Shown here piece by piece: positions 1 to 12,400 of a stretch of DNA of 64,000 nt (its first letter is position 1; each line of letters opens with the position of its first letter). The position numbers and the translations under genes were made by a program. The stretch lies in the NCBI GenBank assembly GCA_964017045.1, contig OZ024798.1, positions 28,510,347-28,574,346 of the forward strand. Reading direction: 5' to 3'. Source of the stretch: Omphiscola glabra. Its lineage: Eukaryota > Mollusca > Gastropoda > Lymnaeidae. The notes under the pieces are model-generated. The model made no database searches and was not told the origin of the DNA. It saw nothing but the letters and a program-made list of their open reading frames with translations.

Positions 1-1621
1 TAGATTTATATTGTATCATAAAATTTAATCTTTCTAAGTAATAGTGAAAAAGAAAATTAAATAGGCTGCTTATCAGTAGGTACCTCAGTCTGGCTTAAAA
101 ATGAGATTTTGTCTCACGGAAGCCAGGATTAAAATTTAGTAACATTTCACTTAATGTTTTCTATATTAAAAATTGGTCATATACTAATAAAAATGGTACC
201 ATTTAAAAGTGTATTTTAAGCCCTCTGATTCTATGTCATTTTCATTGTTGTTTATATAACAAAGTATGTTACATTTATTGCATGAAAACCATCACCAAAA
301 GGATTTTTGATCTTATCGGCAGTCAAGCAACGATCATTTTTATTAAACAACAACCCCCCCCCCCCCACTATTCAATCTCCGTGCCATTTTCGGTCATTCA
401 TTGTATTTCATCACAAATAAGTTTATCATGTGCAGAAATGATTACCTTATAGTTTCGTACCAAACATAATAAAATAAAGCTATAGGGATGTTTTGAAAAA
501 TCAATTTATTATCAGGAGTGCCACTTTTCCGGATTATCCCAGAATTCCGGATTCAGCTAGATATTTTTCAACTCCTGATTCTCAAGTTTTTATTTTCTCT
601 CGCTCTCGATTCGCCAGTTCAGTTTATTCAAATACAGATTCTGGGTTTTAAAAAAAAAAGTTTAATAACGCGCCAAAGCCTATTCAGCGAGAGCGGGTTC
701 GCTATAAATATAACAATACTGCAACCTCTCACTTTCATTTGTAATCATTGCACAAGAAATTATTTCTAGAGTGTATGAATTTTATTAGTTTCATTAAGTT
801 TCAGGGTTTGAAAAATTTGTAAATGAAGTTTCAGTTTTCAAGAAATTTTTAGAAAGTGATTTCAGGGTTCATAGTTTTCAGTGAGTGGCACCCCTGCTTT
901 TTTATATAAATGGATGTCATGAGAAGAATAACTGAACATCAAACAGTGACTTTATCATTATTAATTGTACCTTATTGTCACCTTCTGGTATGAACAGAGG
1001 TGTAACAACGGCTTGGCATTGGGGCAGTTGCCAAGGGCGCCGGCCTGCGCCAGTTCAAAAGGGCGCAACTAAATCTCAAATTTTTATTATTTAAAAAATA
1101 AATTAGCCAAGGGCGCCAAAAACCCAGTTACGCCTCTGGGTATGAAGCATCCTTTTTTAAAATTCTTATTGGATCATGAGTATAGATCTTAGCTTTAATT
1201 TTAAGCACACCCTCAACATTTAAAAAATTGTTTACGTCATTGTTACTGACAGAAGTGGATTGATTCACATTTGTCACTTAGTGCCAAAACTTTTGATTGG
1301 CCTCAAACTCTAATTTTGTTCATAAATGTCTAATTTTTCCTTCCTTTCTTAGTGAATGTTTGTTTTTTTTTACTTTTGATTTACATTTTAAAGTTTAAGT
1401 TTGCATTTAACACTGTAATTAAGATATTTTCTTCTTTAAATAAAACAAATTTACAATCAGTCTTATGAAAGACCATTAACTTTACTATATCATAAATGAT
1501 TGTTAGAAATTCATTACCAACCCCTGACTGACTAGTAAGTACCTACATTTTAACATTGCTAAGCACAAGGCAGTTTTTGAGCTATTTCCCTCTAATTTCT
1601 TTTATGTTTTAATATTTCTAG
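1..1621. other. Intron or 5' flank of the ATPase beta gene; no exon seen
   Basis: AT-rich DNA left of the first recognisable exon of the Na+/K+-ATPase beta gene. That exon starts in mid-codon, so this is most simply its upstream intron. It holds a run of about 14 C at 352-366 and one small terminal-inverted-repeat element at 995-1138. The 83-residue frame at 518-769 has no recognisable domain and looks like chance. Confidence 0.6.
995..1138. mobile_element. 144-bp MITE with 8-bp target duplication (hAT-like)
   Basis: The ends are inverted repeats, CAGAGGTGTAAC on the left and GTTACGCCTCTG on the right, matching at 11 of 12 positions. The element is flanked by a perfect 8-bp direct repeat, GGTATGAA, at 987-994 and 1139-1146. 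Inside, GCCAAGGGCGCC occurs twice, joined by an AT-rich stretch. An 8-bp duplication with CA...TG termini is typical of non-autonomous hAT transposons. It has no coding capacity. Confidence 0.8.
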
Positions 1622-3470
1622 GTTACCTGTTAACTGAACAATTGAGTGATGACTTTGTAACATGCAACTCCACTTACCAACCATTTAATAAAACTTGTAA
1701 GAATGAAAGAACACAATTTGGATCAGTGTGCACAGAACAAAATAATTATGGGTATTCAGAGGCTCAGCCCTGTGTTTTCATTCAGCTCAATTTGGTATGT
1801 AATACTTCTGCCTCCAAAAAATGGATTACTTTTTATTGTTAGTATTTTATATAAATAAAGAATCTTTTGTGCTTCACATATTTTTTATTTAGCTTTTTAT
1901 ATCAACCACCTCAAAAGTAATATGAATTAACATTAACATAATAAAAAGTTTTTCTATTTTCTAAACAGTATAAAAACAAAAATATTGTCACTAAATTTTT
2001 GTAAAAGGCAATACATTTTTAATATAACCTACTTGAAATACCTGAACATTTGTTTCAACATTAATAATAGGCAGGCTATTGATATTTTTTATGTTTACAG
2101 CCAGATGACAGAGTTATTACACCTATTTCAAAAGACTCTCCACTTTGGGAAATAGCTAAAGCACAAGTAGAAGGCTACTCTGACTCCTCACATGTGCCAG
2201 TTACTTGTACTGGAACTGTAAGTCATAACTATTTTTTTTTACTATTGTTTAAGGGCACCACATTGTTTAATAATTAGTGAAAATTTTAAACTTTTGACCT
2301 TCAAGACGTCTAATATTAATTTGCATAACAGGGTAACATTGAAGAGATACATTTTTTAAAGAGCCTTATTTCAGAATTATCAAAACTATGCATGTGATAT
2401 GTGGATACCATGCAAAAGTTTTGAATCACTTTCATGTGACAAGTCTCAGAAAAATCCTAAACATCAAATGGGATGACAGGTTCCCAGACACTGAGGTAAT
2501 CGCAAAGACTGGTCTCCCCAGCATTTTTAACATTTTAATGCAGTCCCATCTTTGCTGGACGGGACATTTTTAGCGAATGTCAGACGACCGTCTGTCCAAA
2601 ATAATATTCTATGCTGAGCTCGAGTTTGGAAGGTAGTTTGCTGGTGGTCAGAAGAAACATCTTAAAGACACCCTTAAAGCTTCACTGAAAGTCTTAAATA
2701 TAGACATTGACACATGGGAAGAGGTGTCAAGGACCAAGCGTTGTGGCGCTCCTCTGTACACAAAGGATAGAAACAATAACACCAAAATAACAGCGACTGC
2801 AGAGCACAAAAGACACGCCCGAAAAAATATCGGGTCAACTCTGCACCTAGAGATGTCCCATCAATCCCCTGCACTTACTGCATGAGAACATTTCATGCCA
2901 GAATCGGCCTCATCAGCCATCTGCACACCCATAGCCTAGTTCACAATTAGCATATACAGTGATTAAAGTGGTCATAGTTGGTTTCAACTGATGAACTATA
3001 TACCATTAAAACTCATGAAATAACAAAAGCAAGATAATAAATTTTTAATAAAAAGTTTATATTTTAACTAATGGGAAATACCTGTTGTCTTTTTTAAAAT
3101 GTATTTCCTTTGTTAACACACACATAAGCTTGAAAATTACTTTCACTTCTAAATTCATAAGTAATATTTCATTTCTCACTAGAAACCTGAAGATGTGAAA
3201 TTTCTCACTGATGTGCCACCATATAAAATGAACCAAGAATGGATTCTCTATTTTCCAAACACTGGTTTTGCTTCCTATATGTATAGAAGAAGAGACACAT
3301 CACTGCCATTTTTGAAGCCAGCGTTGTTTGTTCAGTTTCCAGCTCTGAAGGATGAACAGTTAGTGCACATAACATGCACAGCCTGGGGACAGCTGTACGA
3401 CTTCAATGACACTCTGGTGAAACATGATCTTTTGAGAACCCAGTTTGCTCTGTACATCAGACGTAGATAA
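1622..3470 (+). CDS. ATP1B: Na+/K+-transporting ATPase subunit beta, 3' part (three exons)
   Basis: Exons are 1622-1794, 2101-2217 and 3183-3470 (TAA stop at 3468-3470), joined by GT-AG introns with consistent phase; the first begins with two bases of a split Gly codon. They give about 192 residues of the extracellular domain. Family marks include YGYSEAQPCVFIQLN (vertebrate beta has YGYKEGKPCIIIKLN), the Cys pair in VTCTGT and ITCTAWG that forms the third disulfide, and sequons NST, NKT and NDT. The beta subunit is a type II glycoprotein needed for folding, delivery and K+ affinity of the sodium pump at the plasma membrane. The cytoplasmic tail and single membrane segment must be encoded left of the window. 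The last two coding residues are arginines. Intron 2 carries a LINE relic. The particular beta paralogue cannot be told. Confidence 0.93.
2384..2944 (+). pseudogene. LINE (non-LTR retrotransposon) 3' ORF relic in an ATPase intron
   Basis: One + strand frame reads as a decayed retrotransposon tail: NHFHVTSLRKILNIKWDD, then TGLPSIFNILMQSHLCWTGH, GGQKK...KDTLKASL and TAEHKRHARK. It ends in a C2H2-type finger, CTYCMRTFHARIGLISHLH, closing with HTH. This order follows the C-terminal end of many invertebrate LINE ORF2 proteins: a region after the reverse transcriptase, then a terminal zinc finger. Internal stop codons (after WTGHF and within the FGR*FAGG stretch) and an apparent small indel show that it is dead. 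No polymerase motif remains. It lies in the sense orientation between exons 2 and 3 of the beta subunit gene. Confidence 0.8.
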
Positions 3471-6045
3471 AAACTTTTGACAGGGCTTACAACTACTGCT
3501 GCATCATGACGAAGCATGTCAATAGTATGGTAACGGCGGCTAATTAAATTTAGTTTTTCTTTGTTTTATTTTTAGATGCTAAACTTTCTCCCAAACAATG
3601 ATTGTGAATTCCCCTTGCTTTTGTTTAAGACTAGATGTAGAAATGAAACTTGAGCTGTTGTTGTTTGATGGATTTATCGGTATTAAGTTTGTGTCTTGGG
3701 TTCGGGTGACTTAGGTTCCAGTGCTTCGACTTTGTAAAGTTTGAGTTACTCAGTATAAATGTTTGAACTCTGTTTATCAGTCTGTACCACAATGGCACTC
3801 TCTATTTTACAACAAACAGGTTTGTAGAAAGGATTTAAAAAGAGGGTGTAATCTAAATGAAGATGGAATAAGTCAAATGAATTTAGTTACATGACATGCA
3901 ATAAACCAAAAAACGGGGAGGTAATGAAAAAACTTCTGCCTGCCTCTGTTACTATATCACAGAAATGTATTACCATGCTATTTTTCAAAGCATAACACTC
4001 CCTCCTGCTAAATATAGTTTGTAACAGCTTTGGTTTCAATTGGCAGTCATATCAGTTACAAAATTTTTCTTGATACACACTAAGATTGTGATGGGACTAA
4101 ATGACGGAGGATGCCAATTTGTGTCTTTGTTTTGTTTTTATTTATATGTATCTTTTTATCAAATTAGCTTCCTGAAGAATTCCTCTGCTCTCTAGTTTTT
4201 TGTTTTTCTTTATTAGTGTGAATTTATTGTAAAATAACACCTTTAATTAAACTTGAGAAACAAATATAAACCCTGTTAATGAGCATTTAGATATTTTTTT
4301 ACTGTAAAATTCTGCTCCATTGTATACATGTAACTCTTAATCCTCTTAAAGAATATTTACTCCATTTCAAACTGTTGGTATTATACTGGGTGCAATAAAA
4401 GAAACCTTGTTTTTTTGTATTCTTGTTTTATGTACTTATGATTTTTTAAAAATCTAAATAAAATTTAATTTTTAAAATTAGAATGTCTGAAAAGGTGCAT
4501 TTGTGTAAATATCATTATTTTATTTTTTGTTCCATTAGAGGAAAGTATGTTAAGATTAACTGCTTAGTTTAGAGTAATATGCCTTTTTGGTTTTTTTTAA
4601 TCTTCAATTCTTAGCAAGGAAGTTATTCCAACACTATGCATCATGTTTATACCAGTACCGGTACTCTTAAAAATATTTTATTGTTTACCGGTACTAACTT
4701 ATTGTCTTGTTCAGATATGTAACATCTATTTGAAAGCACCAAAGTAGTTGCCTTTACAACAGATATCTTCTACCAGTTCTTTTAATAACTGCCTTTTTAT
4801 GCAAGAAATGTACATTCCACATATCTAATGTTTTCCAAATAAAGTTATTTTTTTTCATCTTTAACATTTCGTCCAAGAATATTATGCATTACAGCATCTT
4901 TTATTTTGAAATGAATATGCCTTTTGATCTTGTAATTATTTCAAAATGTGATTCATTTTTTTGTAAAAACCTGTTAAAACGCACAGATAAAAGTTTTTTT
5001 TTTATTGCTGCATTGATACAAACCTAATCTAATCACTTCTGGAAACTAAATGCCCATGACATATTAAAAGACATCTTAACATATTATTAATTTAAAGTAA
5101 AAGAATTGGCAAACCTTATTACTTTTCTCCAAACGTAATGCTGTGAATTTTTTTATTTGTTTTTCATGTTTAGATGTATTTTCTGTCAATTTAATTTTTT
5201 TTTCAATTTATTCTAAACTTTAAGTTAAAAATTTATTTAATATTTCTTTCAATGAGTTACGTTTTAATTTGATTATTCCTGGTCCTAGAAAAATCTTTTC
5301 AAAAGTGGTCTCCGTGGACCGAAACCAATCTGCTAGCCTTACTTTGCCAGTCTTGCAACATTAATATTTATGGTCAAATAAAAATTATAAATAAATAAAT
5401 CTGGCAACAGCCTCTGGTGTAATTTCAAAACCTGTACACTAGTTGGCCTAACTTAAAAAAAGTTTTGGGAAACACTGCTATAAACTAAAGATTACTATTA
5501 TTAACAGTAAAAAAAATGTTACATACATTTACAAAGCACATTCAGTTGTTCTTTTTTAAATTGTACATTAATTTATAAATGAATTCCCACTAAAAATCAA
5601 TGTATTTAACTTTGTATAAAAAATTAATTATCACTACCAATATAAGGTAGACCCAGATGATTTCCCAATCACTGATTTTTTTATATCAAAGAATTTTAGA
5701 TACTGTCAATTTCAAATTAAGATTTTCTTTATCAACTTTCTAACAAAAAAACGTTTCTATTTTTGGAACAAAATGCATATTTCTGATATTTTATTACCAG
5801 TGATTACCAGCCATTAAAAATTAGATTAATAAAAAATTTTAATTCACAAGTCTTTTTAAATACTTATTGACATGAAGGATGTGCAAAAAAGATGAGAATA
5901 AATGTACTCAACAATATATGTGTTGTATTTTAAATCATGTAATTATATATACAAACAAATGTGTCAGCATAAAAGAATTCATCAATTCATTAGTCATTTT
6001 AAAATTGGCTGAGTGAAAACATTCCTATATTTTAATACTCTAGAC
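3471..6045 (+). other. 3' UTR of the ATPase beta gene and convergent intergenic DNA
   Basis: AT-rich non-coding DNA after the beta-subunit stop. Candidate polyadenylation signals AATAAA lie at 4394-4399, 4457-4462 and 4838-4843. The gene is tail-to-tail with CDC40, whose stop is at 6489. No coding exon is seen, and the frames in this interval are short and featureless. Confidence 0.55.
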
Positions 6046-6244
6046 CAGGGGTCTCCAAACTTTTTTCACGGATAACAAACAAAAAAAAAAAAACAAACAA
6101 AAAAAAAAATGATGAGCGTAGGCCGGATAATGATTACGTACAATAATTTCAAGCCAGAACGAAATTTCAAGTACCGTCGGCGGGCCGGTTGAACTGGCCT
6201 CGCGGGCCGGATCCGGCCCGAGGGCCGTAGTTTGGAGACCCCTG
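6046..6244. mobile_element. 199-bp hAT-type MITE
   Basis: Terminal inverted repeats CAGGGGTCTCCAAACT and AGTTTGGAGACCCCTG are perfect over 16 bp, and both sides carry the same 8-bp duplication, CTCTAGAC (6038-6045 and 6245-6252). The interior holds an A-rich run and a GC-rich stretch with several GGCCGG words. The perfect duplication and intact inverted repeats suggest a fairly young insertion. It has no transposase, so it would have depended on an autonomous hAT element elsewhere. Confidence 0.88.
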
Positions 6245-6488
6245 CTCTAGACAAACAAGCATTGTTTCGAATACAGATATTTCTTAATCGGCTATTTATC
6301 TAAGGCAAAAGTAGTAAAATTACATCTCAATCTGGTTATTAATTTTATAAATTTTGGCTCAGCTGAAATGACCAATCGCATTAAAAATCATTAAGTACCA
6401 AACTGTTTTTATAAACTTATAAGTTTAGTGTCAGCCTTTTAACCCCCCCCCCCCCCTTTTCCCCAAAAACAAGAATCAGTTTGATATT

Positions 6489-9400
6489 TTAATCCCAATA
6501 TTTAATAACCCCATCCCAGCCTGCTGTTGCCAACTTTGAGGTCTCATGGGGGTGCCACAAAACACTAATGCAGACATCATCATGAGCCTTAAACTTTGAA
6601 TAAAGCTTGGTGCTCCTCCAATCCCATATGTAAACTTTTCCATCAGCGTCCCCACATGAGATATAGCTGTCAGAAGTAATACATTTTACATTAAATTTTC
6701 AATTACAATAAAACTAAAGTGAAATATTAAAAAGAAATGTATATATTTTGGTAATGGATTGATTTAAATTTAAGCAAAACCAGAAAGAACAAATAAAATT
6801 AGAAGAAACAGATTAGGAAATTTTTGTACTTACCTCATTTCTGGAGAGAAATCAATACCACAGGCATAGCCAGCCACCTATGAAACAAAACATTAAGCAT
6901 GTACATTACAGAAATTAAATCTACAATATAAAGATATTTGTTAAATGATTTTATGAGAAACCTCGCTAAGGAGCAAGTGTTGGGTATAAAGATTAATAGC
7001 CAAATAATGTCAACAGCCATTTGTAGAGTTAATGGGTGCAGACACATTTAAAATAAAATTTAAAGATTTATGTGTATTATGCAGACCTGTTTACTCTTAC
7101 GATTTTAGCGTACAGTGTACGATTTTGAGATGTATACATTTTAATTATATATACTGTATGTTTATTTTTTTACTATTAAGATAATGTATTGAACTATTTG
7201 GTGATGATATTGTACGATTTTAAGAGTTTGAGGGTAAACAGGTCTGATTATGGCCCTTTTCCCATGTGACTGAGCAGTGACAACTTCATCAAGGACCAAA
7301 CTAGATAGGTTGATGCGTTTTTTCAGATTTAAAAAAGGATGTACATTTTTACAATATCTAAGAAATGTGTTATTATATTTCCCATGATATGAAAAATAAG
7401 TTTACGCATAAATGTGCGTAGTGCTATTTTCTCAGGTGCTGCTTTGCACATATCTATTGAGTTGACACTTGAATATGTCATGGCATATTTCTAACCACAT
7501 CACTTGTGCATTTAACATAACTTAGTGAATTAGCGTCCAGTTTCCATAAACGTTATGAAACTTATTTCCTAGATTCAGGTAAAAGTTTCAACATTTTGGC
7601 AACCAGAGATGCTCCAACTTCTCCTCTTCCTACAGTTATTGCACTTATCAACCCTCACTTCTCGTAACCCTAATAGCAATCCTCAATTGTTATTAATTAT
7701 GACATAGTATAGGATAGTAAATTACTTACATTTGATTACAAAATACAATAAAATTATAACAAAATTTTGAGGCCATTATATCAAGGTTGATTAATTAATA
7801 TTGGGCCAATTTTCTTATGGAGCTAACCCTAATGGGTATACTTTCATTTACAATTATTCTAATTAGTTGAAAGCACATCTAATTTTTTCTTTGTTTTGTA
7901 AGAAACCAATCCCTACCATGTGGCCTGTGAATGTTTTTTTCCTGATAAATTTCATCCTGTTGAGAGCATTGAACACACAGATCTTGTTGTCCATGGACTG
8001 ACATGCCAACCATTTACCTGAAAGAATGTAATTTGAATAACTATACTATACAGTCTAACTTTAAGTGACAAATTCTTAAAAATTAGATAAATAAATGTTT
8101 TTAAGTACGGTAAAGAAAGTCTGCAAAAATTCACTTATTTTACAATCAGTATTTAAAAATTAAAATTATTTTTACTGCTGGAAATATCCAAAACTTCACT
8201 ATTTTAAAGACACTGCATAATTATTTAATACACAATAACTTACAGTACTTTAAAAAAATATATTACAAGTGTGCATTTTAAAATGATAAATGAATGCAGA
8301 CCTGTTTTCCCTCAAACTCTTAAAATCTTTCAACATCATTTACAAAATTGTTCAATACATTATCTTAATAGTAAAAAATAAAAATACAGTACATATAATG
8401 TATAGATCTCAAAATGGTACATTGTACGCCAAGATCTAAGAGGAAACAGGTCTGTGAATGCAATAATTATACAGTCAAAGATGTCATTTGCTGACAAGAA
8501 TGTAAGAATAACTAGATTGAAATTTAACTGGAATTACCATTGGGTGATAAAGTAACTGCAGGCATAGAATGCATGGAAGGATCTGCTATGTACTTGAAAT
8601 CAACTGGAATATCCCTGGAATAGAAAATTTTCATTAGGAATGTAAATGAAAATAATTTCTTAAAACTTAACAAGCAAATTAAGTTTATTATTTTACAAAA
8701 ACAATATGTTAACAGTGTAGTGTTAGTTGCATTACTATTTTTAATTCTGCCATTATGCATTTGTGGAGGGGGAAACCTTTTTGTCTCTAACACTTAAAAA
8801 CAAACTTTTTTTTAATGAAGATAGGCACACCAAGATATTTCCAAAGGAATCAATCATATTATAACACATCCTCACCAAGTAAGAAATGGAATTCATTATC
8901 TTTTGTTAAAAGAGTTAAGGGGGTCATTCGCAAATTACATCATGCTCAGGGGGGGAGGGTTTGAGAATTTGTGACAGGGGGGGGTAAAAAATTTGTGACA
9001 ACACGTTTTTTGTTTTTTTTTAAATCTAAAATTTTCTAATTTTCAAAAAGCTTTATTTAATTAATTTAAAAATATTAATTTGAGGTCGAAATTGCCTTGG
9101 GTATTATAGGTACTATGAACTCAGTCGCTCACACCTTTTGCGCATGTCAAAAAATGAAGCAAAAACCGCTGTGGCCAATTTACATTTGGCTCAGGGATGA
9201 CGTCGTCATTTCCCATCACAGTTTTCTAATAATACTACATATTAATCCATTATGGGAAAATGTTAAAGAATAAAATAAAATCTTAGTTTAGTAATGAAAA
9301 TTTTATGTATGTTTTGATTTTTTTAGGTGTGACATGACAAAGGTGTGGGGGGGGATTTCTAAAAAGATCATTTTTTTGCGTGACGTAATTTACGAATGAC

Positions 9401-12400
9401 CTAAGTACCAACCAACTCATTCAACATTTTAATTGTTTTAAAAAAAGTATGTGATTCTACATACTACAGAAGAATGACATGTTTGATAATGAAGTCCAGT
9501 CATTTGATAAAGAAGATCCCTTCATATTTATTATACAAAAATCACAAACTAATTCATATTTACTCACCACTCCCAGACTCGAAGACTTTTATCATCTGAT
9601 GTAGATACGAACCGTCTGTTCTGGTCGATAAATGTTATTGTGTTGACAGGTCCCAAATGTCTGTCGTACTCTTGAATGATCTCCCCTGAGCGAATATCCC
9701 ACTGCAATATAGCAGTAATAAACTAATTAAGTTGCTGTCAGTTAAAAAAAACCACAAGAACAATTATAACTTGAATAATAATTTGTAGAGCTTGAAGTTT
9801 TGTAAGACAGTTACAATGTCCTGACCAATAAATTGCCCACTCACTCCAAATGAAGGAAACTGTTATCAAGGAGATGATTCACATAGAAATCAACAGCATA
9901 AATTGAGGCAATTGCTTAAAAATAGTTACATACGCAAACAATTTTTTTGTCTGAAGTTCCAGCAACAAACAAATGCTGTTTGTCCTCTTCTGGGTGAAAT
10001 TTAATGCAGTAGGGGACTTTCCTACTTGTGAAGCGGGCTTTACATTCACCTTAAAAATAAAGTTAAAATTATCTGATAAAAAATTATGAATTAAAATAAT
10101 TACAGGGAATGTTTGAACATTATTATACTTTAATTCGTAGTATCTTGCAAAGTAGATTAATAAAAAAAAAACTTATAAGTGTTTGCAAAAGCTGTTAAGC
10201 CTTTAATTTTACCATAAAGCATTCTTCAACTTGTCTATAGAAATTATATGAGTCCTATAGTATGGGTTACTCAGCCTTCAATGGATTATGTTTAAGAAAA
10301 AGTAATTTACTTTTGTGCCATTGGACTGGATAAAATAAATACTACACGTGAAAGTGCCACATAAACAACTAGCAAAATTGTACAGATAAACAAATAGAGC
10401 AAAATTGTACAACAAATTGTACAGATAAAAAAAATGGAAAAACTGTACAGATAAACAAATAGCAAAACTGTACAGATAAACAAATAGCAAAATTGTACAG
10501 ATAAACAAATAGTAAAATTGTACAGATAAACAAATAGCAAAATTGTAAGGACAGCTGTTGATTTTAAACCACCTTTGTCTGAAATTATTTTATTATTTAC
10601 ATTTTTATTTATTTCCTCCTTAAAAATTGGGGATTTAAAATCCTACCTGTCTCTGTATCCCACAATTTACAATATCTGTCATAACCACAGCTGAGAAACT
10701 CTTTGCCATCATTGTTGAAACAAACATCTCTGACAGCTTGTTTGTGACCAGAATAGGTTCTAATACACCTCCGTTCTTTGTACACCTCCCAGATCTAAAG
10801 AGTAGAAAAATTCATATATCTTTACTCATTTTAGTTAAATGTTTTAAGTATTTACCTTCTATTTTTCTTTCATTACCCTTTTTCTTTTCTTCTTGTAAGA
10901 ATTAAGGTATATTCAAAGCAAGGTTGAATAAAAATTCAAAATATAAACACAAACTGTCAGGGGTTTATATTCACCAAATTAATAGCTACCCAGCTGTTTT
11001 GAACACAAAATCATTTCTTTAAAATAATTTAATACTTAAATAAGTCATTTCAAGGTCAAGAGATACACACAAGGTCTCAAATCCATAAACTAGAAAAGAT
11101 TTTGCACAACAAGAGTTTAAAACTATAAAAAATTGTAAAAATGTTGAGAACATCTTTCATTACCTTTATTTTGCTGTCCATTCCAGCTGATAAAATTAGA
11201 TGTGCAAATTTTGGAAACCATCTTATAGCAGCAATTCCTTTGGTGTGCCCAGCCCATGTATGGATTAATTTCTTTGGGAGGAAACATTTCTCTGGCGGTT
11301 CTTCTGATTTCAGGTTCACCCCAACATCCTGTGGGGGGTGCAAGAATGATCTTCCCTGGTAATCATAAGCATCTTTGACTGTAGAAATAAAAAGAAAATA
11401 ATTCTCAGAAGTTGTTCAAGGACTAGGTTTTTTCAAATACTAAATACTTGCATACATATTTTTCTCATACAAAAGATATGATTGCCAAGAATCATGATAA
11501 CAATTAAGGCATAAAATTATAATATTTGGTAAAATTTTCATTAAATAAATTGAGTGCAGCTTAGGACCATACCATAAAGCATTAATTAACTCAGAGTACA
11601 TTATTATTTAAAATTAATGTAGCATAATTATTTTAATTTTTAAAAAGACCTTATCCTACAAAGTATTCAAAGCTCCAAATAAGTTAAGCTTAAAACAAAT
11701 AAAGATATTATTAATTTTTACCTAAATTATAAATTAAACAAAATATCTCACCATGTAATGTTGATTTTTCTTCCATAGGTTTCTCTTCCATTTGTTTCCC
11801 AGTCTTGTTTCGTTTAGCCAGAATTTCATCCAATTCCTTTTGTTCTTCCTGTTGGATAGTTTATACATCACATAAGAATGCTTTTCTAACACACTATAAC
11901 ATTGGTCCCACCAGAGGCATGAACTCATGGTTTCACCCTACAACATAATACTGAAACTAGACAGAACAGAATTCACTCTTGTGCTCCTTCTCTGCTAGTT
12001 GAACAAAGGTGAGAGTATTATTAAATGTCATGCTTTAGTGCAATACTTTATCCCAGCAACCCTGGACTGAAGAAAAACTGATTATTCACACCACAAAAGA
12101 TACAACTGATAAAACTGCATTGGTTCAAAGAAATATGTATCACTAAAGATTCTAAAGGTCAAATCTCATGCTCTAAGCCGTGTAGATGTGTTAGATACAA
12201 AATCTTTTGTTGGGTAAAACTGGCTATGGGGGAAAAACACAATTTTGCTGAAACACTGCACATACATTTATGGACTGTCATTTTAGTGCCATCCTTCACA
12301 TGCAATTTAGTGACTCTGATCAAAGCTTTGCACACAAAAAATTATTTCAGATGTAATCGTATTCTCATACTTTTTATTAAGTTTTATGTTTGACATTTAG

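Noticed and set aside
10278..10540. Two overlapping - strand frames rich in Tyr, Phe, Cys and Leu
   Set aside because: They translate the 25-bp intronic minisatellite of CDC40.
11141..11362. 73-residue + strand frame
   Set aside because: Antisense shadow of the CDC40 exon at 11164-11378.
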